Origin: Sphingomonas sp. BAUL-RG-20F-R05-02
GTDB taxonomy: Bacteria; Pseudomonadota; Alphaproteobacteria; Sphingomonadales; Sphingomonadaceae
Direction of reading: 5' to 3'
Length of the DNA: 64,000 bases
NCBI RefSeq assembly: GCF_022662305.1
Contig: NZ_JAKNQH010000001.1
Span: forward strand, 62,001 to 126,000
Numbering within the stretch: position 1 is the first letter of the stretch; each line of letters opens with the position of its first letter. Below, in pieces: positions 25,286-33,801 of this stretch. The position numbers and the translations under genes are program-made. The notes beneath the pieces are model-generated. The model was not told the origin of the DNA and did not search any database. It saw only the letters and a program-made list of their open reading frames with translations.

Positions 25286-26661
25286 CCGCGGGCGAGCCGA
25301 TCCTGCCGCTGGTGCGCGGCCTGATCGATCGCGACGGGCGGCTGGTCGAGGCCGATCCGCGGCTGCACGATCTCAACGCGCGGGCAGGCGGCGCGCTTGG
25401 CGAAACCGTCGCGGTGCCGCAACTCGCCAGGCTGGCGCACCTTACGCAGCGGCTCGGCATCCTCGTCTCACGCGGCATCGTCGCTGCCGATGGTCCGGGC
25501 GACCTTGAATTGTGGGTGCGGGCCGAGCCGGTCGCGGCGGGCGTGTCGCTCACCATCACCGGCTGGGCGGACCGCCCGGCGTGGACCGCGTCTGATGCGA
25601 TCGGCGACACCGATCACGCCGCGCTCGCCGCGGATGCCGACTGGCATTGGGAAACCGATTCGGCGCTGCGGCTGACCTTCCTCACGCCGGATGTCGGCGT
25701 GCGGCATGGCTTTGATGCCGACATGCTGCTCGGCGCGCCGCTAACCGGGCTGTTCGCGCTGGCCGAGGACAAGAGCGGCAGCTTCCCGATCCTCGGCGGT
25801 CTCGCGCTGCGCGAAAGGTTTGAGGATCAGCCCGCTACCTTGCGCGCGACCGGGGAGGCGGTGCGCCTCGCCGCGCGGCCGCGTCGCGACGCGCGTGGTG
25901 ATTTTGCCGGCTTCATCGGCGCGGTGACACTCGAACGCGCGCCGCCCAGATCCGAACCACAGACGATCGACGATGCCAGCGGCACGTTCGCGGTGCGGCT
26001 CGATTCGGCGTTGCGCTCGCCGCTCGGCCGGATCATCGCCAATGCCGACAGCATCAACGCACAGACCGAAGGCCCGCTGCGGCAGGATTACGCCGATTAC
26101 GCCGCCGATATCGCCAGCGCCGCGCGCCACCTGATGGGGCTGGTCGACGATCTCGTCGATCTCCAAGCGATCGAGCGTACCGATTTCCACGTCGCGACCG
26201 AACATATCGATCTCGCCGATCTCGCCCGCCGCGCCGCCGGGCTGCTTGCGGTGCGCGCGTCCGACATGAAGGTACGGATCGATAAGCCCACGCTTGGCGA
26301 GACGCTGCCGGCGATCGGGGAATTCCGTCGCGTGTTGCAGATCCTCGTCAACCTGATCGGCAATGCGGTGCGCTATTCGCCCGAGGGCGGCGTGATCTGG
26401 GTCCGGGCCGAGCGTGAGGGCGATCTCGCCGCGATCATCGTTGCGGATCAGGGCAAGGGTATCGCGCTGGACGATCAGGCGCGCATCTTTGAAAAGTTCG
26501 AACGCGTCGACCCGCGCGAACCCGGCGGAAGCGGTCTCGGCCTCTACATCGCGCGGCGACTGGCGCGGGCAATGGGCGGCGAGATCACCGTCGACAGCGC
26601 GCCGGGGCAGGGCGCCCGCTTCGTGCTGACGCTCCCGGCACAAGCCACCGGCGCCGCTTGA
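25282..26661 (+). CDS. Sensor histidine kinase-like protein with altered H-box
   Basis: A 459-residue cytosolic protein. Residues ~105-225 look PAS-like (DADWHWETDSALRLTFLTPD, GFDADMLLGAPLTGLF). The C-terminal HATPase_c domain is intact: N-box LVNLIGNAVRYSPEGG, G1 ADQGKGI, F-box IFEKFERV and G2 GGSGLGLYIARRLARAMGG. The dimerisation segment reads LDSALRSPLGRIIANA where HisKA proteins have SHELRTPLNxI, placing Ser242 (TCG at 26005) at the phosphoacceptor His. It may bind ATP but not autophosphorylate in the normal way. No TM segment or receiver domain is visible, and no response regulator gene is adjacent. Confidence 0.85.
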   Translation: MTAGEPILPLVRGLIDRDGRLVEADPRLHDLNARAGGALGETVAVPQLARLAHLTQRLGILVSRGIVAADGPGDLELWVRAEPVAAGVSLTITGWADRPAWTASDAIGDTDHAALAADADWHWETDSALRLTFLTPDVGVRHGFDADMLLGAPLTGLFALAEDKSGSFPILGGLALRERFEDQPATLRATGEAVRLAARPRRDARGDFAGFIGAVTLERAPPRSEPQTIDDASGTFAVRLDSALRSPLGRIIANADSINAQTEGPLRQDYADYAADIASAARHLMGLVDDLVDLQAIERTDFHVATEHIDLADLARRAAGLLAVRASDMKVRIDKPTLGETLPAIGEFRRVLQILVNLIGNAVRYSPEGGVIWVRAEREGDLAAIIVADQGKGIALDDQARIFEKFERVDPREPGGSGLGLYIARRLARAMGGEITVDSAPGQGARFVLTLPAQATGAA

Positions 26662-26692
26662 TCCGGCGCGCGTGGCTGGCATAGCCGCGTGC

Positions 26693-27052
26693 ATGAAGAT
26701 TTTCTTCGACGGTGGCTGTCGTCCCAATCCCGGCCGTATCGAACTTGCCGTCGTCGCGCGCGGCGTTGCTTATGTCGACCGCGATGCCGGCCATGGGTCC
26801 AGCCACGACGCCGAGTGGCTGGCGTTGCTGCGCGCGGTTGCCCAGGTCCGCGCGCTGGGCGTGCGGGACGCGGTGCTGCTCGGCGATTCGGCGGCGATCG
26901 TCACGCAGGCCAACGCCGCGCTGGCCGGCCGAGCCGCGCCGGGTCACGCGTCCGACTTCGCCGCCGCTGTCGCCGGGCTTCGCTTGCGCGTCCGCCACAT
27001 CAAACGGACGCAGAATCTCGCCGGCATCGCGCTTGCCCGGCTGCACCGATGA
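26693..27052 (+). CDS. Ribonuclease H-like protein
   Basis: A 119-residue RNase H-fold protein. Candidate metal-binding acids are Asp5 in IFFDGGCRPNPG, Glu in HDAEWLALLRAV (residues ~40-51) and Asp in LLGDSAAIVTQ (~62-72). It is shorter than RNase HI (about 150) and resembles the RVT_3/reverse transcriptase-like group, so RNA/DNA-hybrid cleavage is possible but not certain. The ATG at 26693 matches the family start MKIFFDGG; a GTG at 26672 would add seven residues. Its stop overlaps the GST gene. Confidence 0.75.
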   Translation: MKIFFDGGCRPNPGRIELAVVARGVAYVDRDAGHGSSHDAEWLALLRAVAQVRALGVRDAVLLGDSAAIVTQANAALAGRAAPGHASDFAAAVAGLRLRVRHIKRTQNLAGIALARLHR

Positions 27053-27684
27053 CGCTGCCGATCCTCTACAGCTTCCGCCGTTGTCCGTACGCGATGCGCG
27101 CACGAATGGGTCTGCTCGTTTCCGAAACCTTGTGCGAGATCCGCGAAGTGGCGTTGCGCGCGAAGCCGAACGACCTGATCGCCGTGTCGCCGAAGGCGAC
27201 CGTCCCGGTGCTGGTGCTGTCGGATGGCCGGGTGATCGATCAAAGTCTCGATATCCTGCGCTGGGCGCTCGCGCGGCATGATCCGGAGGACTGGCTGGCG
27301 GGAGACGACACCGCGCTGATCGCCGGCAACGACGGTACGTTTAAACATCATCTCGATCGCTACAAATATCCCGATCGCCACGGCAGCGACCCGCTAGACC
27401 ATCGCGACGCCGCCGTGGCGTGGCTGATGACGCTGGAACACCGGCTCGCCAGTCGTGCCAATCTGTGTGGCGAGCGACGGCAGTTGGCCGATATCGCGAT
27501 CTTCCCTTTCGTTCGGCAATTCGCCGCGGTCGAGCCGGACTGGTTTGCCGCGCAACCCCTTCCGGGTGTGCGGGCATGGCTCGATCGCCATCTTGCCGCG
27601 CCGCTGTTCTCGCGCGCGATGACGAAGCTCGCACCGTGGCGGGCAGGGACGTACGTCGTTCTGGGTGACAACACCTCGTCGTGA
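27049..27684 (+). CDS. Glutathione S-transferase family protein
   Basis: A 211-residue two-domain protein. The N-terminal thioredoxin-like domain starts ILYSFRRCPYAMRARMGLLV with a glutaredoxin-like CPYA motif, followed by the cis-Pro segment SPKATVPVLVLSDGRVIDQS that binds glutathione. The C-terminal helical domain includes LADIAIFPFVRQFAAVEPDW. The CPYA site places it nearer the omega/glutaredoxin-2-like GSTs that use a cysteine. Start overlaps the RNase H-like stop (ATGA). Substrate unknown. Confidence 0.85.
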   Translation: MTLPILYSFRRCPYAMRARMGLLVSETLCEIREVALRAKPNDLIAVSPKATVPVLVLSDGRVIDQSLDILRWALARHDPEDWLAGDDTALIAGNDGTFKHHLDRYKYPDRHGSDPLDHRDAAVAWLMTLEHRLASRANLCGERRQLADIAIFPFVRQFAAVEPDWFAAQPLPGVRAWLDRHLAAPLFSRAMTKLAPWRAGTYVVLGDNTSS

Positions 27685-27727
27685 AATCGGCGCGTGTCGC
27701 CTCTTGAAGAATCGCCATGCCGATGTA

Positions 27728-27741
27728 ATTAGCATCCTAAT
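27728..27741. promoter_or_regulatory. Inverted repeat at the MarR start, probable operator
   Basis: ATTAG-CATC-CTAAT is a perfect 5-bp inverted repeat directly before and into the marR start region. MarR regulators commonly bind such A/T-rich palindromes at their own promoter, so autoregulation of the efflux operon is likely. The symmetry is seen; the binding is inferred. Confidence 0.5.
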
Positions 27742-27742
27742 G

Positions 27743-28192
27743 ATGTCCACGCGAACAACTTCCGAGGCGCAGATCGCGGGTCGCCTGCTGCCGCTCGCAC
27801 GGGTGTGGCGCAAATTGGCGGACGACGCGCTCGAGGCGCAGGGCTTGTCCGCGGCGACCGCATGGGTACTGACCCAGCTTGGCCGGCTTGGTGACGAAGC
27901 GCGCCTGACCGACCTCGCCGAGGCCACGGAGATGACCGCGCCATCGCTGGTGCGACTGCTCGATCATCTCGTCGAACAAGGGCTCGTCACGCGCACCCCC
28001 GACGATCAGGATCGCCGTGCCAAGCGGCTCGCGCTGACCGAGCACGCCAGGCCGATCGTCGCGGAAAGCGAACGGTCGCTCGCGGCGTTGCGGCACCGCA
28101 TCCTCGGTGACTTCGACGCGGAGACGCTTGCCGCCACTGCCGCCGTGCTCGAACGGATCAGCGCCGCCGCCGCTGCCGAGAGCGAGCGATGA
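27743..28192 (+). CDS. MarR family transcriptional regulator
   Basis: A 149-residue winged-helix regulator. The DNA-binding core is ARLTDLAEATEMTAPSLVRL followed by LDHLVEQGLVTRTPDDQDRR and AKRLALTEHARP, the standard MarR wHTH and wing. ATGs occur at 27740 and 27743; a GTG at 27665 is in frame but lies within the GST gene. Its stop overlaps the FUSC gene (ATGA), so it is the first gene of the efflux operon and probably its repressor. MarR proteins of such operons usually respond to phenolic or lipophilic acids. Confidence 0.9.
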   Translation: MSTRTTSEAQIAGRLLPLARVWRKLADDALEAQGLSAATAWVLTQLGRLGDEARLTDLAEATEMTAPSLVRLLDHLVEQGLVTRTPDDQDRRAKRLALTEHARPIVAESERSLAALRHRILGDFDAETLAATAAVLERISAAAAAESER

Positions 28193-30237
28193 ACGACCGT
28201 TACGGCCTCGATATCGCGCTGTTCTCGATCAAATGCTTCGTCGCGGCCATGTTGGCCTATTACATCGCGCTCAAGATCGGGCTGACGCGTCCGTACTGGG
28301 CGGTCAGTACGTCCTACATCGTCGCGCAGCCGCTCGCCGGCGCGGTAATCTCCAAGGCGGTGTTCCGGCTGCTCGGCACCGCGCTCGGCGCGACGGCGGC
28401 GGTCGTATTGGTCCCCAACCTCGTCAACGCGCCCGAACTTCTGTCGCTCGCGCTCGCGCTGTGGCTGGGGTTGTGCCTGTTCATTTCGCTTCAGGACCGC
28501 ACGCCGCGCAGCTACGTGTTCCTGCTGGCGGGGTATACCGCCTCGATCATCGGCTTCCCGAGCGTTGCCGCGCCGGGACAGATCTTCCAGACCTCGATCC
28601 TGCGTGTCGAGGAAATCTCGCTCGGCATCCTGTGCGGCAGCCTGATCCACGCGCTGGTCCTGCCGCGTTCGGTGACCGGGCTGCTGTTCACCCGTGTCGA
28701 TGCGATCATCGCCGATGTCGAACGCTGGTCGCGTGACGCGTTGAGCGGCGCGCCGGACGAGACGGTGCTGCGCGAACGTCGGCGGCTAGCGCTCGACGTC
28801 AACGAACTGCACCAGCTTTCCACCCATCTGCCCTTCGACACGGCCCGCTTCCTGCCGCGCGTGCGGACGGTGCGCGCGCTTCAGGACCAACTTTCGCTGT
28901 TGCTGCCGCTGGGCAGCGCGGTGGAGGATCGCATCGCCGAACTGAATGCGAACGGCGGCGTACCGGTACGCCTTGCGGCGTTGATCGTGCGGACGTGTGA
29001 GTGGCTCGCCACGCCTGCCGTATCGATCGCCGAACGCGGCGCGCTGGTGGAGACTCTGGTTGCGGACATTCGCGCCGAGGAGCCGCCGGTCGCGGCGCCG
29101 CTGCAATGGCGGGATGCGCTGATCCTCAGCCTGACGTCGCGTCTCGCCGACCTGGTCCGATCGCACAGCGCGGTGCGTGACCTGCGCGATCAGATGCGCT
29201 CGCCGACCCGCGCCGCCGTCACGCCAGCGGTCGCCGCGGCGCTGCGCACCGCCTCCAACCGCACCTTCCACCGCGACCGCTTCGTGGCGTTGCGCGCGGC
29301 GTGGGGAACGATCGCGACGATGGTGCTCGGCTGCGCGTTCTGGATCGGCACCGGCTGGCCGGAGGGCGCGGGCGCGGTGCTGATCGCGGGCGTGTGCTGT
29401 GCCTTGTTCGGCAATAGCGATGATCCCGCGCCGGCGATCCGCACGTTTTTGTGGGGATCGATCATCGGCGTGTGCATCGCCGGCTTCTACGTCTTCGCGG
29501 TCTTGCCACGCGCGACCGATTACGTGACCGTCGCCGCCGTGCTCGCGCCGATGTTCCTGCTGCTCGGCGCGCTGCTGGCAATCCCCAAGTACAACCTCAT
29601 CACGCTGGGCGCGTTGCTCGGTCTCGCCAATCTGATTGGCCTGAACGCGTCGTACGAAGGTGATTTTGCAAGCTTTGCCAACGGCGCGATCGCGCAACTC
29701 GTCGGCACCGGCTTCGCGGTGGTGACGGTCGGACTGTTCCAGACGGTCGGCGCCGAACAGAGCAGCGCCCGCCTGATCCGCGCCGGGTGGCGCGACCTTG
29801 CGCGCCGCAGCATCCTGCCGGGTGAACCGGACGAGATCGGCTGGGTCAGCAAGATGCTCGACCGGATCGGCCTGCTCGCCCCGCGCCTGGTCGCGCGCGG
29901 GCAGGACCCGGGCCGCCCGCTGTTCGACGTGCTGGTCGATCTGCGCGTCGGCGTATCGGTGGCAGGGCTGCGCCGCGTGAAGCTGGCGGCGGGCGAGTTC
30001 GGGCGCGGCATCATCAACCCGGTGCTGTCGCGGGTAAGCGCGCATTACCGGGCGCGCACGCTCGACGAGCCGACGGTTGACGATCCCGACCTGCTCGCCG
30101 CGATCGACACCGCGATGACCGCCTTCGCGGCCGATCCGGCACCGGGCGAGCGCCGCGACGCATTGTTAGCGCTGACCAGTTTGCGCCGGAACCTGTTCCC
30201 GGCTGCACCCGGCTATCATGCGGAGGTGGCGGCATGA
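28189..30237 (+). CDS. FUSC/AaeB-type aromatic acid efflux protein
   Basis: A 682-residue inner-membrane protein of the FUSC (fusaric acid resistance)/AaeB family. Two blocks of hydrophobic helices (residues ~10-160 and ~365-525) flank a soluble middle of about 200 residues, the typical pseudo-duplicated layout. The first block contains IALKIGLTRPYWAVSTSYIV and TALGATAAVVLVPNLV. With the DUF1656, HlyD and outer membrane factor genes it should form a tripartite exporter for aromatic carboxylic acids or related compounds; the actual substrate is unknown. Confidence 0.9.
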   Translation: MNDRYGLDIALFSIKCFVAAMLAYYIALKIGLTRPYWAVSTSYIVAQPLAGAVISKAVFRLLGTALGATAAVVLVPNLVNAPELLSLALALWLGLCLFISLQDRTPRSYVFLLAGYTASIIGFPSVAAPGQIFQTSILRVEEISLGILCGSLIHALVLPRSVTGLLFTRVDAIIADVERWSRDALSGAPDETVLRERRRLALDVNELHQLSTHLPFDTARFLPRVRTVRALQDQLSLLLPLGSAVEDRIAELNANGGVPVRLAALIVRTCEWLATPAVSIAERGALVETLVADIRAEEPPVAAPLQWRDALILSLTSRLADLVRSHSAVRDLRDQMRSPTRAAVTPAVAAALRTASNRTFHRDRFVALRAAWGTIATMVLGCAFWIGTGWPEGAGAVLIAGVCCALFGNSDDPAPAIRTFLWGSIIGVCIAGFYVFAVLPRATDYVTVAAVLAPMFLLLGALLAIPKYNLITLGALLGLANLIGLNASYEGDFASFANGAIAQLVGTGFAVVTVGLFQTVGAEQSSARLIRAGWRDLARRSILPGEPDEIGWVSKMLDRIGLLAPRLVARGQDPGRPLFDVLVDLRVGVSVAGLRRVKLAAGEFGRGIINPVLSRVSAHYRARTLDEPTVDDPDLLAAIDTAMTAFAADPAPGERRDALLALTSLRRNLFPAAPGYHAEVAA

Positions 30238-30449
30238 CCGGAGAAGTGAGCTTGTTCGGCGTCTACGTGCCCGGGTTGCTGCTGCTGGCGATCGCAGCCG
30301 CGATCCTGACGGCGGTAGCCTCGCGTTTGTTCGCGCTTGTCGGCCTGTACCGCGCGTTTGCCTATCGTCCGCTGGTCGATGTGGCGATCTATATCCTCAT
30401 CCTCGGCGGGCTGGTGCTCGCCTTTGCGCCCCCTGGAGTTGCGCTGTGA
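30234..30449 (+). CDS. DUF1656 (AaeX-like) small membrane protein
   Basis: A 71-residue protein with two TM helices (PGLLLLAIAAAILTAVASRL and LVDVAIYILILGGLVLAF) and the family start EVSLFGVYVP. DUF1656 proteins such as AaeX are encoded between or beside the FUSC and HlyD genes of aromatic acid exporters; their role is not defined. It overlaps both neighbours by four bases. Confidence 0.9.
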   Translation: MTGEVSLFGVYVPGLLLLAIAAAILTAVASRLFALVGLYRAFAYRPLVDVAIYILILGGLVLAFAPPGVAL

Positions 30450-31375
30450 ACTGGAGTCGTTATCTCGCCCCCGCCGGTCGCCTCACCGCGACTTTGGTCC
30501 TCGTCATCGTCGCCGTCCTCGTCGCGCTGTGGCTGTGGCACCGCTACGAGGTCGATCCGTGGACCCGCGATGGTCGCGTCCGCGCCGACGTGGTGCGCGT
30601 GACGCCGGACGTTGGCGGACTGGTCACGAGCGTGGCCGTGCGCGACAATCAGCTCGTCCACGCCGGTGACCTGCTGTTCGTGGTCGATCGCCCGCGCTAC
30701 GCGCTTGCGCTGGAGCAGGCACAAGCGGCGATCGCTAGCGCCCGCGCCACGCTTGCGCAGAATCGGCGCGAGGCCGCGCGCGATCTCGCACTCGGCGATC
30801 TCGTCGCGGCGGAGGCGCACGAACAGAACGTCGCCCGCGTCGCCACCGCGCAAGCGGCACTCGCCCAGGCCGAGGCGCAGGCGGGCACCGCCCGGCTCAA
30901 TCTAGAACGCACGCAGGTGCACGCCAGCGTCAACGGCACGATCACCAACCTCGATCTCCACCCGGGCGATTACGTCGCCGCCGGCCAGCAGGCGCTGGCC
31001 CTGATCGACGCGGATTCGCTGCGGGTCGAGGCGTATTTCGAGGAGACCAAGCTCGGCGGCGTGCATCCCGGCGCGGTCGCGCGTGTGCGGCTGATGGGTG
31101 ATCCGCGCGTGTTCACCGGTCACGTCGAAAGCATCGCCGCCGGCATCAGCGACAGCGAGCGCACCGACACCGGCAACCTGCTACCCAGCGTCAACGCGAC
31201 CTTTTCCTGGGTCCGCCTCGCCCAGCGCATTCCAGTGCGCGTCAAGATCGACCGCGTACCCGCCGATCTGCGGTTGATCTCCGGACGAACGGCTACCGTG
31301 ACGATCACGCCGACCGCCGTGGGCGCTGCCACCGTGCAACCGCGTCGGGCAGCGACGCCGGGGATCGCGCGATGA
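30446..31375 (+). CDS. HlyD/AaeA-type periplasmic adaptor
   Basis: A 309-residue membrane fusion protein with one N-terminal TM helix (TLVLVIVAVLVALWLWHRY). It then has the lipoyl/barrel-sandwich half VRADVVRVTPDVGGLVTSVA, a short coiled-coil hairpin (residues ~90-155) and the second half VNGTITNLDLHPGDYVAAG. The segment SLRVEAYFEETKLGGVHPGA is typical of the AaeA/EmrA group. It links the FUSC pump to the outer membrane factor. The start is GTG overlapping the DUF1656 stop (GTGA). Confidence 0.9.
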   Translation: MNWSRYLAPAGRLTATLVLVIVAVLVALWLWHRYEVDPWTRDGRVRADVVRVTPDVGGLVTSVAVRDNQLVHAGDLLFVVDRPRYALALEQAQAAIASARATLAQNRREAARDLALGDLVAAEAHEQNVARVATAQAALAQAEAQAGTARLNLERTQVHASVNGTITNLDLHPGDYVAAGQQALALIDADSLRVEAYFEETKLGGVHPGAVARVRLMGDPRVFTGHVESIAAGISDSERTDTGNLLPSVNATFSWVRLAQRIPVRVKIDRVPADLRLISGRTATVTITPTAVGAATVQPRRAATPGIAR

Positions 31376-32805
31376 TCCGGCGTGCCGTCACGGCGGCGAT
31401 GCTCGCGGCGAGCGTGTCCGCATGTACCGCCGGGCTGGACTACCACCTCCCCGACGGCGCCGTCGCGCGCGCGCCCGCTGCCAATGGCGCTTTTCTGGGA
31501 GGCAAGGACAAAGCGTTCACCGCCGCCCCGCTGCCCGACCATTGGTGGCGGCTGTACGACGATGCGCTGCTCGACGGCCTTGTTACCGAAGGGCTGGCTG
31601 CGAACACCGACCTGCGCGCCGCCGACGCCAATCTGCGCGCGGCGAGTGCGGTTGTGCGCGAAGCGGAGGCCGGCCGTACGATCCAGACCACACTTTCTGG
31701 CGGGGCGACGCTGGCGCGGCCCTATGGCACCGGCGCACGGTTGCCGGGGCAGGTCGGGTACGATCTCGGTGGTGGTCTGTCCTACCCGCTCGATCTCGCC
31801 GGGCGCATCCGCCGCCAGATCGAAGCGGCGCGCGCCGATGCCGAGGCCATCGAAGCGGCGCGCGACGAGGTCCGCGTCACCGTCGCGGCGGCGGTGACGC
31901 GCAGTTACGCCGCCACCTGCACGGCCAACGTGCGGATCGCGGCGGCCAACCGCGTCATCGGCATCCAGCAACAGACGCTTACCGCCACGCAACGCCTGCA
32001 GCGCGGCGGCCGTGACACCGCCTTCGACGTCACGCGCGCACAGGCCGCCGTCGAGCAAAGCCGCGCGCAGCTTCCCGCGCTGATCGCGGCGCGGCAGGCA
32101 TCGTTGTTCGAACTGGCGGCGTTGCTCGGGCGGGCGCCGGCGGACTATCCGCGTGCGGTGGAGACTTGCCGTAAGCTGCCTTTGGTGCGCAGCGTCGTAC
32201 CGATCGGCGACGGCGCCGCGCTGATCCGTCGCCGCCCCGATATCCGTCAGGCGGAACGCAACCTTGCTTCCGCTACCACGCAGATCGGCGTGGCTACGGC
32301 GAGCCTGTATCCGCAGGTCAGCCTCGGCGGGTCGGCGGGGTTCACCGGGCCGCTGTCGCCGCTTAACGTTGGAACGGCGTTCAACCTCTCACTCGGGCCG
32401 CTGATAAGCTGGAGCTTCCCCAACCGCATCGCCGTACGCGCGCAGATTGCAGCCGCGGGCGCCAACGCCGACGCCGCGCTCGCCCGCTTCGACGGTACTG
32501 TGCTGGAAGGGCTGCGCCAGACCGAAACCGCCTTGTCCGCCTATGCGCGCACCCGCGACCAGGTGACCGACCTGACCCGCGCGCGCGACAGCGCAGCCAA
32601 GGCGGTGGCGCAGGCGGACCGCCTGACGCGCTTCGGCCGCGGCACCTTCCTCGACACGCTGAGTGCGCAGGCCACGCTTGCCAGCGCGGAAGCATCACTG
32701 GCAAGTGCGCAGGCTGCGCTGGTGGATGCGGAGGTCGATCTGTTCCTGGCACTGGGCGGCGGCTGGACACCGGACACAGCGGAGCCCGTGCCGAGTGGGA
32801 AGTGA
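31372..32805 (+). CDS. NodT-family outer membrane efflux lipoprotein
   Basis: A 477-residue outer membrane factor. The signal AMLAASVSAC has a lipobox with Cys18. Two outer-membrane-efflux repeats follow, with WWRLYDDALLDGLVTEGLAANTD-type start (residues ~48-70), GLSYPLDLAGRIRRQIEAAR and SLYPQVSLGGSAGFTG. It completes the tripartite system and is the last gene of the marR operon, overlapping HlyD (ATGA). The genome has a separate TolC at 52.7 kb, so this one is probably dedicated. Confidence 0.9.
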   Translation: MIRRAVTAAMLAASVSACTAGLDYHLPDGAVARAPAANGAFLGGKDKAFTAAPLPDHWWRLYDDALLDGLVTEGLAANTDLRAADANLRAASAVVREAEAGRTIQTTLSGGATLARPYGTGARLPGQVGYDLGGGLSYPLDLAGRIRRQIEAARADAEAIEAARDEVRVTVAAAVTRSYAATCTANVRIAAANRVIGIQQQTLTATQRLQRGGRDTAFDVTRAQAAVEQSRAQLPALIAARQASLFELAALLGRAPADYPRAVETCRKLPLVRSVVPIGDGAALIRRRPDIRQAERNLASATTQIGVATASLYPQVSLGGSAGFTGPLSPLNVGTAFNLSLGPLISWSFPNRIAVRAQIAAAGANADAALARFDGTVLEGLRQTETALSAYARTRDQVTDLTRARDSAAKAVAQADRLTRFGRGTFLDTLSAQATLASAEASLASAQAALVDAEVDLFLALGGGWTPDTAEPVPSGK

Positions 32806-32916
32806 CGGCTGCAGTTATCCAGATTCAGCCGTTGCGGACCGAACATTCCCATCCTGAAACCCGCCACTCGTGACACAAGCAGCAAAAATCTACGCCATGA
32901 GCGGCGATGCTTTCAG

Positions 32917-33096
32917 CTAAAGACCTTGTCGGCCTGTGAGTTTTGGTCCCAACCGATTAACGACGATGCTACAAAGCGCACCCACCAGACCAGCACGCCA
33001 TAGGGAGTTCTCCCCGAAGTGCAGCGCATCTAAACCAAGTAGAACTAGAAAAACGAGAACGCCAACCGCTATGGGATAAAGAAGTGTTGGCTTCAT
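32917..33096 (-). CDS. Small hypothetical membrane protein
   Basis: A 59-residue protein with two hydrophobic helices: LLYPIAVGVLVFLVLLGLDA (residues ~4-23) and WRAGLVGALCSIVVNRLGP (~32-50), ending in a basic tail. GGAG lies eight bases before the ATG at 33096, and a GTG directly precedes it at 33099. I do not recognise a family. The ribosome site and the clean two-helix pattern support it as a real gene despite its size. Confidence 0.5.
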   Translation of the reverse strand: MKPTLLYPIAVGVLVFLVLLGLDALHFGENSLWRAGLVGALCSIVVNRLGPKLTGRQGL

Positions 33097-33370
33097 CACA
33101 TCTGCTCCACGTCACCCGCAACGGTATGCTTTGCCGCTAGAACTGGCAAGCCGCTCGCATCATCCTGTGCTTGTGATGTCCAGATCACAAGTTCTGCATC
33201 ACGTCGGAACCCGCAGACATACAGGCACCTCTATAATGGTATCCAAAGCACCGCGCTGTGGACCATCCAGCCAACACGTTCCGACGCTCACATAGCCTGA
33301 AAGCCGACCGGCAGTTACCGGGCGGAAAGCTGCCCGGTCAAGCTCGCCCGACTTCGGATGTTCGGCGAAC

Positions 33371-33664
33371 TTACGAGGAGCTACATGCCGGTGCTGCAAA
33401 TGTAATACGCGATGTCATAAGGCGGAGATTTGCGTTGGAGGTCGCGTCTACGACAGTCCTGTAAGGAACGGTCGCGCGCGCCTGAAGCCTCAGCGACCGG
33501 GAAGCTGCGGACGGCGTATCTTCGACAATGCGCCAAGCGCTACCGGGCGGAGCAACATCTCTAATGAAGGAAGCGACTTGATCAGGCTTGCCGCTGACCC
33601 GGAGGATGACGTCTTGCGATGGCGCGGCACACTGCTCAACGGCAGGGGGTGCGTCGAAGATCAT
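33371..33664 (-). CDS. Hypothetical protein
   Basis: A 97-residue soluble protein with alternating hydrophobic residues that suggest beta strands (QDVILRVSGKPDQVASFIRD, AWRIVED, RSLRLQARATVPYRT). AGGAG lies seven bases before the ATG at 33662-33664, a strong ribosome site that supports the call. It lies downstream of metA on the same strand, 137 bases past the metA stop, inside the lower-GC stretch. No family recognised. Confidence 0.5.
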   Translation of the reverse strand: MIFDAPPAVEQCAAPSQDVILRVSGKPDQVASFIRDVAPPGSAWRIVEDTPSAASRSLRLQARATVPYRTVVDATSNANLRLMTSRITFAAPACSSS

Positions 33665-33801
33665 CTTGCATCTCCTGTGGCCGCCACCGCACTTAGGGGC
33701 ATCTTAGGCCGAGGCTATCACTCTCTACGGCGACAGGGAAGCGAACGGATCGCTAGCCACCCCTATCGGCTACTCCGAGATCCTGGAGGAAAAAGCTTCC
33801 G

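Larger units (their letters stand above)
32806..33801. other. Lower-GC region between efflux operon and metA
   Basis: About 1 kb with visibly lower GC than the flanks. It holds two probable small minus-strand genes (listed separately) and otherwise nothing I can call. Between 33100 and 33370 the short frames on both strands lack a convincing start, ribosome site or family signature. The composition suggests foreign or decaying DNA, but there is no transposase, integrase or terminal repeat. Confidence 0.5.
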
